From Thermincola carboxydiphila (lineage in GTDB: Bacteria > Bacillota > Thermincolia > Thermincolales > UBA2595), in the NCBI GenBank assembly GCA_016841325.1, contig JAENZJ010000032.1, forward strand, positions 1 through 32,943: a DNA stretch of 32,943 nucleotides. Reading direction: 5' to 3'. Positions 18,706 to 27,846 of the stretch are shown here, in pieces. The position numbers and the translations under genes are program-made. The stretch's first letter is position 1. Each line of letters starts with the position of its first letter. The notes under the pieces were generated by a model, which did not search any database, had not been told where the DNA came from, and saw only the letters and a list, made by a program, of their open reading frames with translations.

Positions 18706-21300
18706 CTATGCCTTGTCAATGATCAACCCCGTGTCACTGCCTCTCAGGACAGCAGTATCCCCCGGAAGGAGATCTCCCCTGATAACCCGCCGGATAAAGG
18801 GGGACTCCTCTTCCTGCCCGACCAGCCTTTTTAAGGGGCGGGCGCCGTATGCTGCCTCATACCCTCTTGATGCCAGGTAGTCAAGGGTACTATCCTTATA
18901 GTGTAACCTGATTCCCACAGAGGCTTCCACATGCTGGGCCAGCCTTTCCAGCAGGAGTCCGGCGATTTTCCGGACATGCTCCGGTTCAAGGGCATGGAAG
19001 ACTACAATCTCATCAACCCGGTTGAGAAACTCAGGTCTGAAGTGCTGCTTCATGATGTTCAGGACGTTGTTCTTCATCAGGTTAAAATCCCCGCCGCGTT
19101 CCTGGTGTGCCAGTATCTCCTGGCTGCCCAGGTTTGAAGTCATAATCACAACTGTATTCCTGAAGTCAACAGTACGCCCGTGCCCGTCTGTAAGCCTGCC
19201 GTCATCCAGTAATTGCAGCAGCACATTAAAGACATCGTGATGTGCCTTTTCAATCTCATCCAGTAGTATAACCGAATAAGGCTTTCGCCTTACAGCTTCT
19301 GTCAACTGACCGCCCTCCTCGTAGCCGACATACCCGGGAGGAGCCCCGATCAGCCTGGAGACCGTATGTTTCTCCATGTATTCAGACATATCCAGCCGGA
19401 TCATATTGCGTTCATCATCAAAGAGGGCCTGTGCCAGGGCCCTGGCCAGTTCAGTCTTGCCAACACCGGTCGGTCCCAGGAAAATAAAAGAACCAACAGG
19501 CCGGTTGGGGTCCTTAATCCCGGCCCTCGCCCGGAGTACGGCATCAGCAACAGCACGTACGGCTTCATCCTGCCCGATAACACGCTTGTGAAGTTCCTCA
19601 TCAAGGTGCAGCAGTTTTTCCTTTTCACCTTCCAACAGCTTGCTGACCGGTACCCCTGTCCAGCGGCTGACTACCCTGGCAATATCCTCAGCATCTACCT
19701 CTTCTTTTAAAAGCATCCCGTTTTTCTGTTTTCCAGCCAGGTACTCTTCCTCTGCTTTTAACTGTCTTTCAAGGTTATCAAGGCGGCTGTATTTTAACTC
19801 TGCCAACCGGTCCAGGTCATACTCGCGCTCAGCCCTCTCCATTTCCTGCCTGGTCCTTTCAATTTCTTTCTTTAAGCTGCGCACCCTGGAAATCGCCTCT
19901 TTTTCCACCTGCCACTGGGCCTTCATGCCGTCAGCCTCACTACGCAGTTCAGCCAGCTGTCCCCTGATCTTTTTCAGGCGCTCTCCGGAGGCCTGATCCT
20001 TTTCTTTGCTCAGGGCCGCTTCTTCGATTTCCAGCTGCATTATCCTGCGTGTGATTTCATCGAGCTCAGTCGGCATACTGTCAATCTCAGTACGCAGTTT
20101 GGCTGCCGCTTCATCCATCAGGTCAATAGCCTTATCAGGCAGAAAACGGTCTGATATATAGCGGTCCGAGAGTGTTGCCGCCGCCACAATGGCACTGTCC
20201 TGAATCCGCACCCCGTGGTGTACTTCATAGCGCTCCTTCAGTCCTCTTAAAATGGAAATGGTATCCTCAACTGAGGGAGAGTTAACCAAAACCGGTTGGA
20301 AGCGACGTTCCAGAGCAGCATCTTTCTCTACATATTTCCTGTATTCATTTAAAGTAGTAGCTCCGATTGTACGCAGTTCACCCCTGGCCAGCATGGGCTT
20401 TAGGAGGTTCCCCGCATCAACGGAACCTTCGGCAGCGCCGGCGCCAACCACTGTATGCAGCTCATCAATAAACAGGATTATTTTCCCTTCTGACTGCTGG
20501 ACCTCTTTAAGTACCGCCTTCAGCCTTTCCTCAAATTCCCCGCGGTACTTGGCGCCTGCTACCAGTGCTCCCATGTCCAGACTGATGAGACGTTTATCCT
20601 TTAATCCTTCAGGGACGTCGCCGGCAACAATCCGCCGTGCCAGTCCTTCAACAACGGCAGTCTTCCCAACCCCCGGTTCTCCGATAAGTACCGGGTTGTT
20701 TTTGGTCCTCCGGGAAAGAATTTCGATAATCCTGCGGATTTCATCATCACGACCGATAACCGGGTCCAGTTTTCCTTCACGGGCCAGTTTGGTAAGGTCT
20801 CTGCCGTATCGTTCCAGGGCCTCATAGGTTTCTTCAGGGTTTTCTCCGGTGACCCTTTGGTTTCCCCTTACCTCTCTCAGTGATTTGAGCAGGTTTTCCC
20901 GGGTAAGCCCGGCCTGTGCCATCGCTTCCCTGGTCTCAGGCTCCCCTTCTTCAAGGAGGGCCAGCAACAAATGTTCCACACTGACATAATCATCTTTCAT
21001 GTCCCGGGCTTCCTTCTCAGCCCTGGCCAGGACACGTGCCAGACCGCTTCCCATTAAGAGAGAACCTTCGTAGCCGGTGACAACCGGGATTCTGTCCAGG
21101 AGCTGGGAGACCCTGGCAGCAAACATATCAGGATTCACTCCGGCATGTTCCAGAAACCGGGGCGTCATTCCTCCTTCCTGATCCATCAGGGCAGCCAGCA
21201 GGTGTTTTCCGGTAAGTTCCTGGTGATGCCGTTCCGCAGCCAGCTGCTGAGCAGCAGAAATGGCCTCCCTTGATTTTTGGGTAAAACGGTTAAAATCCAT
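18706..21300 (-). CDS. clpB: ATP-dependent disaggregase ClpB
   Basis: An 864-aa Hsp100 chaperone that works with DnaK to solubilise aggregates. Clp N-domain (residues 1-145), first AAA+ with GEPGVGKT, a long coiled-coil middle domain (about residues 400-525, rich in E/K/R) that separates ClpB from ClpC, and second AAA+ with GPTGVGKT. Start ATG with a GGGGGCG ribosome site, 19 bp after ctsR. In Bacillus-type genomes ctsR is followed directly by mcsA; here clpB is inserted between them and so should share CtsR control. Confidence 0.96.
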   Translation of the reverse strand: MDFNRFTQKSREAISAAQQLAAERHHQELTGKHLLAALMDQEGGMTPRFLEHAGVNPDMFAARVSQLLDRIPVVTGYEGSLLMGSGLARVLARAEKEARDMKDDYVSVEHLLLALLEEGEPETREAMAQAGLTRENLLKSLREVRGNQRVTGENPEETYEALERYGRDLTKLAREGKLDPVIGRDDEIRRIIEILSRRTKNNPVLIGEPGVGKTAVVEGLARRIVAGDVPEGLKDKRLISLDMGALVAGAKYRGEFEERLKAVLKEVQQSEGKIILFIDELHTVVGAGAAEGSVDAGNLLKPMLARGELRTIGATTLNEYRKYVEKDAALERRFQPVLVNSPSVEDTISILRGLKERYEVHHGVRIQDSAIVAAATLSDRYISDRFLPDKAIDLMDEAAAKLRTEIDSMPTELDEITRRIMQLEIEEAALSKEKDQASGERLKKIRGQLAELRSEADGMKAQWQVEKEAISRVRSLKKEIERTRQEMERAEREYDLDRLAELKYSRLDNLERQLKAEEEYLAGKQKNGMLLKEEVDAEDIARVVSRWTGVPVSKLLEGEKEKLLHLDEELHKRVIGQDEAVRAVADAVLRARAGIKDPNRPVGSFIFLGPTGVGKTELARALAQALFDDERNMIRLDMSEYMEKHTVSRLIGAPPGYVGYEEGGQLTEAVRRKPYSVILLDEIEKAHHDVFNVLLQLLDDGRLTDGHGRTVDFRNTVVIMTSNLGSQEILAHQERGGDFNLMKNNVLNIMKQHFRPEFLNRVDEIVVFHALEPEHVRKIAGLLLERLAQHVEASVGIRLHYKDSTLDYLASRGYEAAYGARPLKRLVGQEEESPFIRRVIRGDLLPGDTAVLRGSDTGLIIDKA

Positions 21301-21318
21301 ATTTACGCCCCCTTTCCT

Positions 21319-21786
21319 TTATTTTTTGTGCCTCAGTAATACCATTAACATTGACTTCAAAAGCACCGCCCTGTTCCTGCGGGCCTCGGGATGGCCATGG
21401 TCAGGTGCGGCCACCTCGATTACGGTTTCCATGAGGTGGGCTTCCCGCCTGGTAATAATATCTTCTTCAAAGAGATGGCGAATCAGGCCAATGGCTTCAT
21501 TCATGCCAATCTGGTCACCTATCTTTTCATAGACAAGATCAAGCAGGTCTTCAGATTCCTCCAGGGGAATCCTGATAATACGGATGAAACCGCCACCACC
21601 CCTCCTCGTCTCGACAATATACCCCCTGTTTGAAGAAAACCTGGTACTCAGGACATAATTAATCTGAGAGGGTACACAGCTGAATTTTTCGGCCAGCTCA
21701 CTGCGGCGGAAAACAATCGCCCCACTGTTACTCCTGCCCAGTCTTGCCTTTATGTATTGTTCAATGATGTCACTGATATTTGCCAT
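21319..21786 (-). CDS. ctsR: Transcriptional repressor CtsR
   Basis: Class III heat-shock repressor. The N-terminal winged helix-turn-helix (NISDIIEQYIKARLGRSN to RSELAEKFSCVPSQINYVL) is followed by the beta-wing glycine-rich RRGGGGFIRI that reads the DNA minor groove, and a helical C-terminal dimerisation domain. I use the ATG at 21786, six bases after AGGGGG; an ATG at 21792 sits directly on the ribosome site. CtsR boxes overlap its own promoter, so autoregulation is expected. Confidence 0.96.
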   Translation of the reverse strand: MANISDIIEQYIKARLGRSNSGAIVFRRSELAEKFSCVPSQINYVLSTRFSSNRGYIVETRRGGGGFIRIIRIPLEESEDLLDLVYEKIGDQIGMNEAIGLIRHLFEEDIITRREAHLMETVIEVAAPDHGHPEARRNRAVLLKSMLMVLLRHKK

Positions 21787-21811
21787 ATGCATCCCCCTGC
21801 CATACTCTTAG

Positions 21812-21828
21812 TTTGACCTTTATTGACC
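21812..21828 (-). promoter_or_regulatory. CtsR operator
   Basis: Minus strand: GGTCAAT-AAA-GGTCAAA. This matches the CtsR heptad repeat RGTCAAA-NAN-RGTCAAA with one mismatch and lies between the -10 element and the ctsR start. Confidence 0.88.
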
Positions 21829-21836
21829 TTTACTAT

Positions 21837-21867
21837 ATTATATACCTCTTTTGACCAAAATATTCAA
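21837..21867 (-). promoter_or_regulatory. ctsR operon promoter with a second CtsR heptad
   Basis: Minus strand: TTGAAT, 19-nt spacer, TATAAT. The spacer (21850-21856) holds a perfect GGTCAAA heptad followed at the correct 3-nt spacing by a degenerate GGTATAT, so a repressor would cover the core promoter. Confidence 0.7.
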
Positions 21868-22009
21868 GTGCTGTAATAACGCAACTATTGGCATTATGGT
21901 TGTAATTTAGGTGATTATTCACTATTATTTAACGGTTCCGCCCAGTATATCGTTGTTGCACCATTATGCGTCTTATTCCATTTGTATTTACGATATATAT
22001 TTGTTATTT

Positions 22010-22058
22010 GGTCAGAAATTAGACGTGAATCATTCTGACCTTTGGACCTTTTCTGACC
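22010..22058. promoter_or_regulatory. CtsR-like heptad array in the ctsR/radical-SAM intergenic region
   Basis: On the minus strand GGTCAGA-AAA-GGTCCAA (22042-22058) has the exact 7-3-7 spacing of a CtsR box with one mismatch in each heptad, and another GGTCAGA follows one base later (22034-22040). A further GGTCAGAA occurs in the opposite orientation at 22010-22017, giving an 8-bp inverted repeat with 22033-22040. It lies about 200 bp from both flanking genes. The 21868-22234 intergenic region is AT-rich and otherwise holds only the terminator at 22124 and no convincing gene. Confidence 0.4.
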
Positions 22059-22123
22059 TTATCGACATACTGGAAGAAAAATTCTCTTCTAAACACAGAC
22101 CTAATGTGGTAAAATGTAGATGG

Positions 22124-22146
22124 CTCGCCTCAGGCTGAGTTTTTTT
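22124..22146 (+). terminator. Orphan terminator-like hairpin upstream of the radical SAM genes
   Basis: Plus strand: CTCGCC-TCA-GGCTGAG forms a 6-bp stem with one bulged T, followed by seven T. It is about 90 nt before the first radical SAM gene, so it either ends a short transcript or acts as an attenuator. Confidence 0.5.
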
Positions 22147-22234
22147 ATAAAAATATTGCCTGTTGGTTATTTTTTTTGTTTATTTGTTTATATTACTTCC
22201 ACAAGACGTGTTAAAAGAAAGAGGGGACTAATCA

Positions 22235-24031
22235 ATGCTAAAACTATTTAAAAAGGACCTGGTCTTTCTCCACGCTCCAAGTGTCTACGATTTCAGAAAA
22301 GATACCATTATGTTTGGACCGATAAGTGATGTTGTTCCTTCATCTCCCACCTTTGAGATGTATCCCGTGGGAATAACCAGTATCGCTGAGACCCTTGAGC
22401 ACAATGGCTTCAATGTACAGATTGTAAACGTTGCCTACCAGATGCTGAGAAATCCTGACTATGATGCCGAAAAGGTCATCGCCGCCATGGACCCGGTCGC
22501 CTTTGGCATTGACCTGCACTGGCTGCCTCATGTCCATGGAAGTATTGAACTTGCCAAAATCTGTAAGAAGCATCACCCCGATACTCCGGTAATTTTCGGG
22601 GGTTTATCTTCCTCCTATTATCATGAGGAACTGATTTCTTACCCATTTGTGGATTTCGTTGTCAGGGGCGACAGCACCGAAGAACCAATGCTCCAGTTAA
22701 TGAGGGCCTTAAGATACGGGCTGCCCTTTGACAAGATTCCAAACCTGACCTGGAAAAAGACTGACGGTACCCCTGTGGTTAACCCGTTGACACATGTGCC
22801 CGAAAACATTGATTATATTTCGGTGCCCTGTTACAGTTATGTGGTACGTTCAGTGTTTAAATATGCAAATCTGCATAATACCGTGCCTTATCTTGACTGG
22901 TTAAAATATCCGATTACTGCCCTGCTGACAGCACGGGGATGTACCCAGAACTGCTCAATATGCGGCGGATCTGAATTCGCCTATAAAAGGGTCTGCAACA
23001 GGGACAAGCCGGCATACCGGTCACCCCAGTCTCTGATTGAGGATATCAGGCTGATCCAGAAGCTTGGCCAGGCCCCGATTTTTGTGCTTCATGACCTGCG
23101 CCAGGCAGGCCCCGAATATGTGGACGAATTCTTCAGCCTGCTAAAAAAAGAGAAGGTAAAAAATGAGCTGATTATAGAATTATTTTGGGAAGCCGATGAT
23201 GAATATTTTGCCAAAATTGCGGATGCAGTGCCAAAATTCAGCCTGGAAATGACTCTGGAAACCCATATCGAGTCTATCCGCAGGATGAACGGAAAATTTG
23301 CCTGTTCCAATGAACAGGTGGAAAGCACCATTGCTTCAGCCTTTAAATACGGCTGTCGTAAAATTGACATCTTTTTCATGACCGGTATCCCCAAGCAGAC
23401 CTATGAACAGGCCATGGACTCAATTAATTACTGCCGTCACCTGCTGAAAAAATTCGATGGTGATAAAAGACTGGCCCTTTTTGTTGCACCATTGGCCCCA
23501 TTTCTGGATCCGGGATGCCTGGCCTTTGAGTTTCCGGAAAAATACGGTTACAAAAAGTTTTGCCACACCCTTGAAGACCATTATCACGCCCTCACCAAAC
23601 CGAGCTGGAAACACATCCTCAGCTATGAAACCGACAGTATGACCCGTGATGAAATTGTACGCTCCACCTATGAGGCTGCCCTAAAGCTTAATGCCCTGAA
23701 ACGCGAATACAACCTCATCGATGAGGATGTTTTCAGGCAGATAGAATTCAGAATAAGCAGCGCCCAGGCTGTAATGGATGAGATCGACCGGATTATGGAG
23801 ATTGAGGACGAAAGCCGGAAACAGGAAGCAATGAAAGAACTGAAAACCAAAGTTGAACAAATCAACAGGCATACAATCTGCGGCAAAGATGAACTGAAGT
23901 GGCCTATCACACAGAGATTTGGCAATATCGTTTCCCTGGCTTCAGTGTTCACCAGGCTCTTTTTCACTGAAATGAAGCTTTTCTATAACAGGGCCCGGCT
24001 TTTGTTAGGTCAGAAAATGCGTCCGATGTAG
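22235..24031 (+). CDS. Cobalamin-binding-domain/radical SAM protein, paralogue 1
   Basis: A 598-aa cytoplasmic protein. Residues about 10-190 form a Rossmann-like B12-binding domain (YPVGITSIAETLEHNGF, DLHWLPHVHGSIELA, PDTPVIFGGLSSSYY, VDFVVRGDSTEEP). A radical SAM core follows with the 4Fe-4S motif CTQNCSIC (Cys236, Cys240, Cys243), and a long helical C-terminal extension contains TICGKDELKWP. The DLHWLPH segment differs from the canonical cobalamin DxHxxG motif, so bound B12 cannot be assumed. It resembles the B12/radical-SAM family that I recall as Ta0216-like, whose reaction is unknown; that assignment is tentative. Ribosome site GAGGGG. It pairs with a close paralogue 122 bp downstream, and the pair sits on the strand opposite to the ctsR operon. 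Confidence 0.85.
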   Translation: MLKLFKKDLVFLHAPSVYDFRKDTIMFGPISDVVPSSPTFEMYPVGITSIAETLEHNGFNVQIVNVAYQMLRNPDYDAEKVIAAMDPVAFGIDLHWLPHVHGSIELAKICKKHHPDTPVIFGGLSSSYYHEELISYPFVDFVVRGDSTEEPMLQLMRALRYGLPFDKIPNLTWKKTDGTPVVNPLTHVPENIDYISVPCYSYVVRSVFKYANLHNTVPYLDWLKYPITALLTARGCTQNCSICGGSEFAYKRVCNRDKPAYRSPQSLIEDIRLIQKLGQAPIFVLHDLRQAGPEYVDEFFSLLKKEKVKNELIIELFWEADDEYFAKIADAVPKFSLEMTLETHIESIRRMNGKFACSNEQVESTIASAFKYGCRKIDIFFMTGIPKQTYEQAMDSINYCRHLLKKFDGDKRLALFVAPLAPFLDPGCLAFEFPEKYGYKKFCHTLEDHYHALTKPSWKHILSYETDSMTRDEIVRSTYEAALKLNALKREYNLIDEDVFRQIEFRISSAQAVMDEIDRIMEIEDESRKQEAMKELKTKVEQINRHTICGKDELKWPITQRFGNIVSLASVFTRLFFTEMKLFYNRARLLLGQKMRPM

Positions 24032-24153
24032 AATATATCTATTTACGCCTCATCAGAGTTTGTGATAGAATTAATTTACAGTGTTTGACCTTCTTGTTTT
24101 TTTGTGATCGGTTGTGAAATGTGTTGCAAACTCTGGAATGGGGGGAGATACCA

Positions 24154-25947
24154 ATGTTTCGTAAAGATTTAGTTTTCTTGCACGCCCCAAGTGTTTATGA
24201 TTTTCGCAAAGATACCATTATGTTTGGGCCAATCAGTGATGTTGTTCCTTCTTCACCAACCTTTGAAATGTATCCCGTTGGAATTACCAGTATCGCTGAT
24301 ACCCTGGAACAAAACGGTTTTAATGTACAGTTGATTAACCTTGCTTACCAGATGCTGCGGAATCCTGATTATGACGTCGAAAAGGTAATTGCCGGGCTTA
24401 ATCCCAGGGTATTTGCCTTTGACCTGCACTGGCTGCCACATGCCCATGGCAGTATCGAAGTCGCCAAAATAGTAAAAAAATATCACCCCGATACACCAGT
24501 CGTATTTGGCGGCCTTTCAGCATCTTATTACCATGAAGAACTGGTTTCATACCCCTGTGTGGATTATGTTGTCAGGGGGGACTCCACAGAGGAGATTGTG
24601 AAACAACTCGTTATCGCAATCAGGCAGGGGGCACCTGTAGATAAAATCCCCAACCTGACATGGAAGAATGCGGACGGTGAAGTCGTTGTTAACCCCCTCA
24701 CCCACGTTCCGGATGATATGGACTATGCCTCCATTCCAAGTTACAAATATGTCGTCCGCTCTGTTTTCAAATATGCCAGTCTGCATAACACCGTTCCCTA
24801 TGCAGACTGGTTAAGGTATCCCGTGACAGCGCTGCTGACTTCCCGCGGCTGTACCCAAAACTGTTCCATCTGCGGGGGGTCTGCATCGGCATATGAAAAA
24901 ATCTGCAACAGGTCAAAACCGGCCTTCAGGTCTCCCAAAGTCTTGCTTGAAGACATCCTTTTTCTGCAGAACCTGGGGCAGGCACCGATTTTTATCTTAA
25001 ACGATTTCCGCATGGCAGGTCCCGAGTTTACCGAAGAATTCCTGACACTGCTGGAAAATTCCAATATAAAGAATGAACTGGTCTTTGAGCTGTTTTTCCC
25101 GGCCGGTGACGAGTTTTTCGGAAGACTGGACAAAGCCCTGCCCAAATACAGTATAGAGATTACCCTGGAATCACATATTGAACGAATTCGTAAGTTCAAC
25201 GGCAAACTCCCGGTTAGCAATGAAAAAATTGAAGCGACCCTGGAATCAGCCCTGAGAAATAACTGTGGTAAAATAGACATCTTCTTTATGACAGGCATTC
25301 CCAAACAGTCTTATGAAGATGCCGTTTCTTCAGTAGATTACTGTGCTTATCTTCTCGATAAATTCCATGGTGATAAGCGACTGAGTTTCTTTGTGGCCCC
25401 GCTGGCACCCTTCCTTGACCCGGGATGCCGTGCCTTTGAAGAGCCGGAAAAGTTCGGTTACAGGCAGTTTTATCGTACTCTTGAAGAACACCGCCAGGCA
25501 CTTACCATGCCCAGTTGGAAATACATCCTCAGTTATGAGACTGACTCCATGACCCGGGATGAGATCGTTGAAGCAACTTATGAAGCTGCCCTGAGGTTAA
25601 ATAAGGTGAAAAAAGAATACGGCCTGATTGACGAAGCACTTTACACTGATATAGATTACCGCATCAGAATGGCCCGCGATATAATCAGGGAAATTGATAA
25701 TATAGTTAAACTTTCCAAAGATCAACAAAAAGCGATGCTGCAGCAGATGCGCAAAAAAGTTGAAGCAGTTAATAAAGCTACCATTTGTGGCAAAGATGAA
25801 CTCAAGTGGCCCTTTAAAGAAAGGCTGTCCAATGGTTTCACACTTTTTAGGGTCCTGGTAGGTCTGTTTTTTAAAGAATGGGCTCTCCTGTTCAACAGGA
25901 TCAGGCTTACATTAACAGATGATAATTTCCGGATAGTCAGCAAGTAA
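24154..25947 (+). CDS. Cobalamin-binding-domain/radical SAM protein, paralogue 2
   Basis: A 597-aa protein, very similar over its entire length to the preceding gene (most residues identical in the first 60 positions and in the C-terminal extension), with the same domain order. The cluster motif is CTQNCSIC (Cys233, Cys237, Cys240). DLHWLPHAHGS, RGDSTEE and TICGKDELKWP are shared; the C-terminal 30 residues and several core loops differ. I start at the ATG at 24154 because GGGGGGAG lies seven bases upstream and the N-terminus then aligns with paralogue 1; an upstream GTG at 24121 lacks support. A strong terminator follows. Substrate unknown. Tandem retention of two intact copies suggests specialised or partnered roles. 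Confidence 0.85.
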   Translation: MFRKDLVFLHAPSVYDFRKDTIMFGPISDVVPSSPTFEMYPVGITSIADTLEQNGFNVQLINLAYQMLRNPDYDVEKVIAGLNPRVFAFDLHWLPHAHGSIEVAKIVKKYHPDTPVVFGGLSASYYHEELVSYPCVDYVVRGDSTEEIVKQLVIAIRQGAPVDKIPNLTWKNADGEVVVNPLTHVPDDMDYASIPSYKYVVRSVFKYASLHNTVPYADWLRYPVTALLTSRGCTQNCSICGGSASAYEKICNRSKPAFRSPKVLLEDILFLQNLGQAPIFILNDFRMAGPEFTEEFLTLLENSNIKNELVFELFFPAGDEFFGRLDKALPKYSIEITLESHIERIRKFNGKLPVSNEKIEATLESALRNNCGKIDIFFMTGIPKQSYEDAVSSVDYCAYLLDKFHGDKRLSFFVAPLAPFLDPGCRAFEEPEKFGYRQFYRTLEEHRQALTMPSWKYILSYETDSMTRDEIVEATYEAALRLNKVKKEYGLIDEALYTDIDYRIRMARDIIREIDNIVKLSKDQQKAMLQQMRKKVEAVNKATICGKDELKWPFKERLSNGFTLFRVLVGLFFKEWALLFNRIRLTLTDDNFRIVSK

Positions 25948-25976
25948 TGGGAACATCCTCTTTCTATAATTATAAA

Positions 25977-26016
25977 GGGAACGCACATCAGGTTGTGATG
26001 TGCGTTCCCTTATATT
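25977..26016 (+). terminator. Terminator of the radical SAM pair
   Basis: Perfect 14-bp stem (GGGAACGCACATCA / TGATGTGCGTTCCC) with a 5-nt loop, followed by TTATATTCTT. It starts 30 bp after the second gene. Confidence 0.88.
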
Positions 26017-26084
26017 CTTCAGGAGCCTTTGCCTATTATCAGGCCTGCCCTCACTTCAGGAATTTAGCCCGGCAAAAGCCAGAT

Positions 26085-26114
26085 TAGAAAAAAAGACAGG
26101 TTTTCACCTGTCTT
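26085..26114 (-). terminator. Terminator of tRNA-Asn
   Basis: Minus strand: AAGACAGGT-GAAA-ACCTGTCTT followed by a T tract, a textbook intrinsic terminator 10 bp after the tRNA 3' end. Confidence 0.9.
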
Positions 26115-26124
26115 GTAGTCTTTA

Positions 26125-26199
26125 TGGCTCCCCGGGTAGGATTCGAACCTACAACCTACCGGTTAACAGCCGGTTGCTCTACCATTGAGCTACCGAGGA
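26125..26199 (-). tRNA. tRNA-Asn (anticodon GTT)
   Basis: Minus strand cloverleaf of 75 nt: acceptor TCCTCGG/CCGGGGA with one GT pair, D arm GCTC...GAGC, anticodon arm ACCGG-CTGTTAA-CCGGT with anticodon GTT, T arm GTAGG-TTCGAAT-CCTAC, discriminator G and an encoded CCA. Confidence 0.96.
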
Positions 26200-26213
26200 A
26201 TATCTCAACGAAT

Positions 26214-26245
26214 ATTATATTAACATACTTTTAAATCTATTTCAA
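26214..26245 (-). promoter_or_regulatory. Probable promoter of tRNA-Asn
   Basis: Minus strand: TTGAAA followed by either TAATAT at 17-nt spacing or TATAAT at 20-nt spacing, ending about 15 bases before the tRNA. No convincing terminator lies between amt1 and this promoter. Confidence 0.5.
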
Positions 26246-26309
26246 GAGTAATTCATTGCTATTATGTTAGTATCAGGAATCGTCAGCCAAACCAAATGAC
26301 TTTAGTTTT

Positions 26310-27701
26310 TTACAGCCGCGCTGCCTGTTTCTCCGGTGACCCAGGCGCCCCGTTATAATTGGTAGCTTTCAGGGCACCGGTGGGGCACATGACAAAGTCC
26401 CCATAAGCCGACATACCATGCTCACCGATGTCAAGCCCTTCGATTTCCTCTTCCGGCTTAACCCTGAGCCCGACAACAGCCTTAATGGTTTTGAAGAGTA
26501 TTGAGGCTGTGACCACAGTCCAGGCAAATACCGCGACCACACCGGTCAACTGGGTCACCAGGAGTCCGGTGCCGCCTCCATAAAGCAGTCCGCCGTCAAC
26601 GGCAAAGAAACCGACCATGATTGTTCCGAAGGCACCACATACACCGTGAACTGAAATTGCTCCCACAGGGTCATCAATCTTAACTACCCGGTCAAAAAAC
26701 TCAACTGAAAATACCACCAGGATACCGGCCATGGCCCCAATCAGGGCCGCTCCCACAGGGCTGACAGCGGCCGTACCTGCTGTAATACCAACCAAACCGG
26801 CTAGGGCTCCGTTAAGGGTCATACTGACATCAGGCTTTTTATACCTGAGCCAGGTTACGATCATGGTTAAAATCGCCCCGGAAGCGGCTGCCAGGTTCGT
26901 AGTAACGGCAATAGTAGCAATATCAGGAGTTGTTCCCGATACAGTGCTTCCCGGGTTAAATCCAAACCAGCCAAACCAGAGAATAAATACCCCCAAGGCA
27001 CCCAGGGTAATATTATGCCCCGGAATAGCGTTTACTTTACCGTCTTTGCTGTACTTGCCAATGCGCGGTCCCAGGACCAGGGCGCCAATCATGGCAGCCC
27101 AGCCGCCCACCGAGTGGACTACCGTTGAACCGGCGAAATCTATCATTCCTCTCTCAGCAAGCCAGCCGCCGCCCCAGATCCAGTGGCCGACCACCGGATA
27201 GATTACAGCACTGATAATAACACTGTAAATCAGGTATGAAGAAAACTTGGTACGTTCCGCCATGGCACCGGAAACAATAGTTGCCGCAGTAGCACAAAAG
27301 ACAGTCTGGAATATCAGGAAGGCCGGCAGCGGAATCGAGAGGCCCAGGTGTTCAAAAGTCCCTGTGGTCCCGAAACCAGTACTCCCAATAAGGCCTGCCT
27401 TATCGACTCCAAACATGAGGGCAAATCCCAGGAGCCAAAAAACTATTGAACCGGCGGCAAAATCCATCAGGTTTTTCATGATAATATTTCCTGCATTCTT
27501 GGCCCTGGTAAACCCGGTTTCAACCATGGCAAACCCGGCCTGCATGAAAAACACCAGGAATGCTGCGACAAGGGTCCAGACAGTGTCTATGGCCACAGCA
27601 TTGGACTCGGCAGTAGGACCGTCGGCTGCCCAGACAACTCCGGTACTCAATAATAATAGTAATATAGTTATTAATGAAACACGCAAAAACGTTTTAAACA
27701 T
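26310..27701 (-). CDS. Ammonium transporter (Amt family), copy 1
   Basis: A 463-aa Amt/MEP channel conducting ammonium across the membrane. The N-terminal signal peptide ends near VVWAADG, followed by about 11 hydrophobic helices. Family marks include FFMQAGFAMVETGFTRAKNAGNI, the first pore histidine in TVVHSVGGW, the second in ISVHGVCGAFGT, and FGWFGFNPGS. A cytoplasmic C-terminal tail of about 55 residues follows, ending in an unusual hydrophilic stretch after CPTGALKATNY. Ribosome site AAGGAGGAG. It follows glnB on the same strand after a leader with two hexaloop-hairpin modules, so it is probably co-transcribed with amt2-glnB but separately attenuated. P-II proteins block Amt channels by binding on the cytoplasmic side. 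Confidence 0.95.
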   Translation of the reverse strand: MFKTFLRVSLITILLLLLSTGVVWAADGPTAESNAVAIDTVWTLVAAFLVFFMQAGFAMVETGFTRAKNAGNIIMKNLMDFAAGSIVFWLLGFALMFGVDKAGLIGSTGFGTTGTFEHLGLSIPLPAFLIFQTVFCATAATIVSGAMAERTKFSSYLIYSVIISAVIYPVVGHWIWGGGWLAERGMIDFAGSTVVHSVGGWAAMIGALVLGPRIGKYSKDGKVNAIPGHNITLGALGVFILWFGWFGFNPGSTVSGTTPDIATIAVTTNLAAASGAILTMIVTWLRYKKPDVSMTLNGALAGLVGITAGTAAVSPVGAALIGAMAGILVVFSVEFFDRVVKIDDPVGAISVHGVCGAFGTIMVGFFAVDGGLLYGGGTGLLVTQLTGVVAVFAWTVVTASILFKTIKAVVGLRVKPEEEIEGLDIGEHGMSAYGDFVMCPTGALKATNYNGAPGSPEKQAARL

Positions 27702-27749
27702 TACTGTCTCCTCCTTAATGTAATGTGATATAATTTTATTTATAGGTAA

Positions 27750-27834
27750 GCAGAAATCGCTCTCTGACAGGAAGACGCCGAATTCCCACCAAGAGAGCGA
27801 CTCTGCTCTACCAACGCAAGGTACAACTTTATAC
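27750..27834 (-). promoter_or_regulatory. amt1 leader module 2: tandem hexaloop hairpins overlapping a long hairpin
   Basis: RNA-sense minus strand. P1 is GTAT-AAAGTT-GTAC (27821-27834, one GU pair) and P2 is AGAGC-AGAGTC-GCTCT (27794-27809). Both have 6-nt loops with A at position 1 and G at position 4, the hallmark of ANTAR-protein binding sites. P2 overlaps the 5' arm of a long hairpin (GCAGA and CGCTCTCT arms, 27750-27806), so the two folds exclude each other. The long hairpin lacks a clear U tract, so whether it terminates is uncertain. Its apical part contains GGGAATTCGGCG, which is shared with the amt2 leader. Confidence 0.6.
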
Positions 27835-27846
27835 TTTACGGGGTAC

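Noticed and set aside
21911-22138. 75-residue plus-strand reading frame before the radical SAM genes
   Set aside because: No ribosome site, unusual low-complexity composition, and it runs into the terminator hairpin. More likely noncoding.
24032-24153. CtsR box upstream of the second radical SAM gene
   Set aside because: A single TTTGACC heptad occurs, but no second heptad follows at 3-nt spacing.
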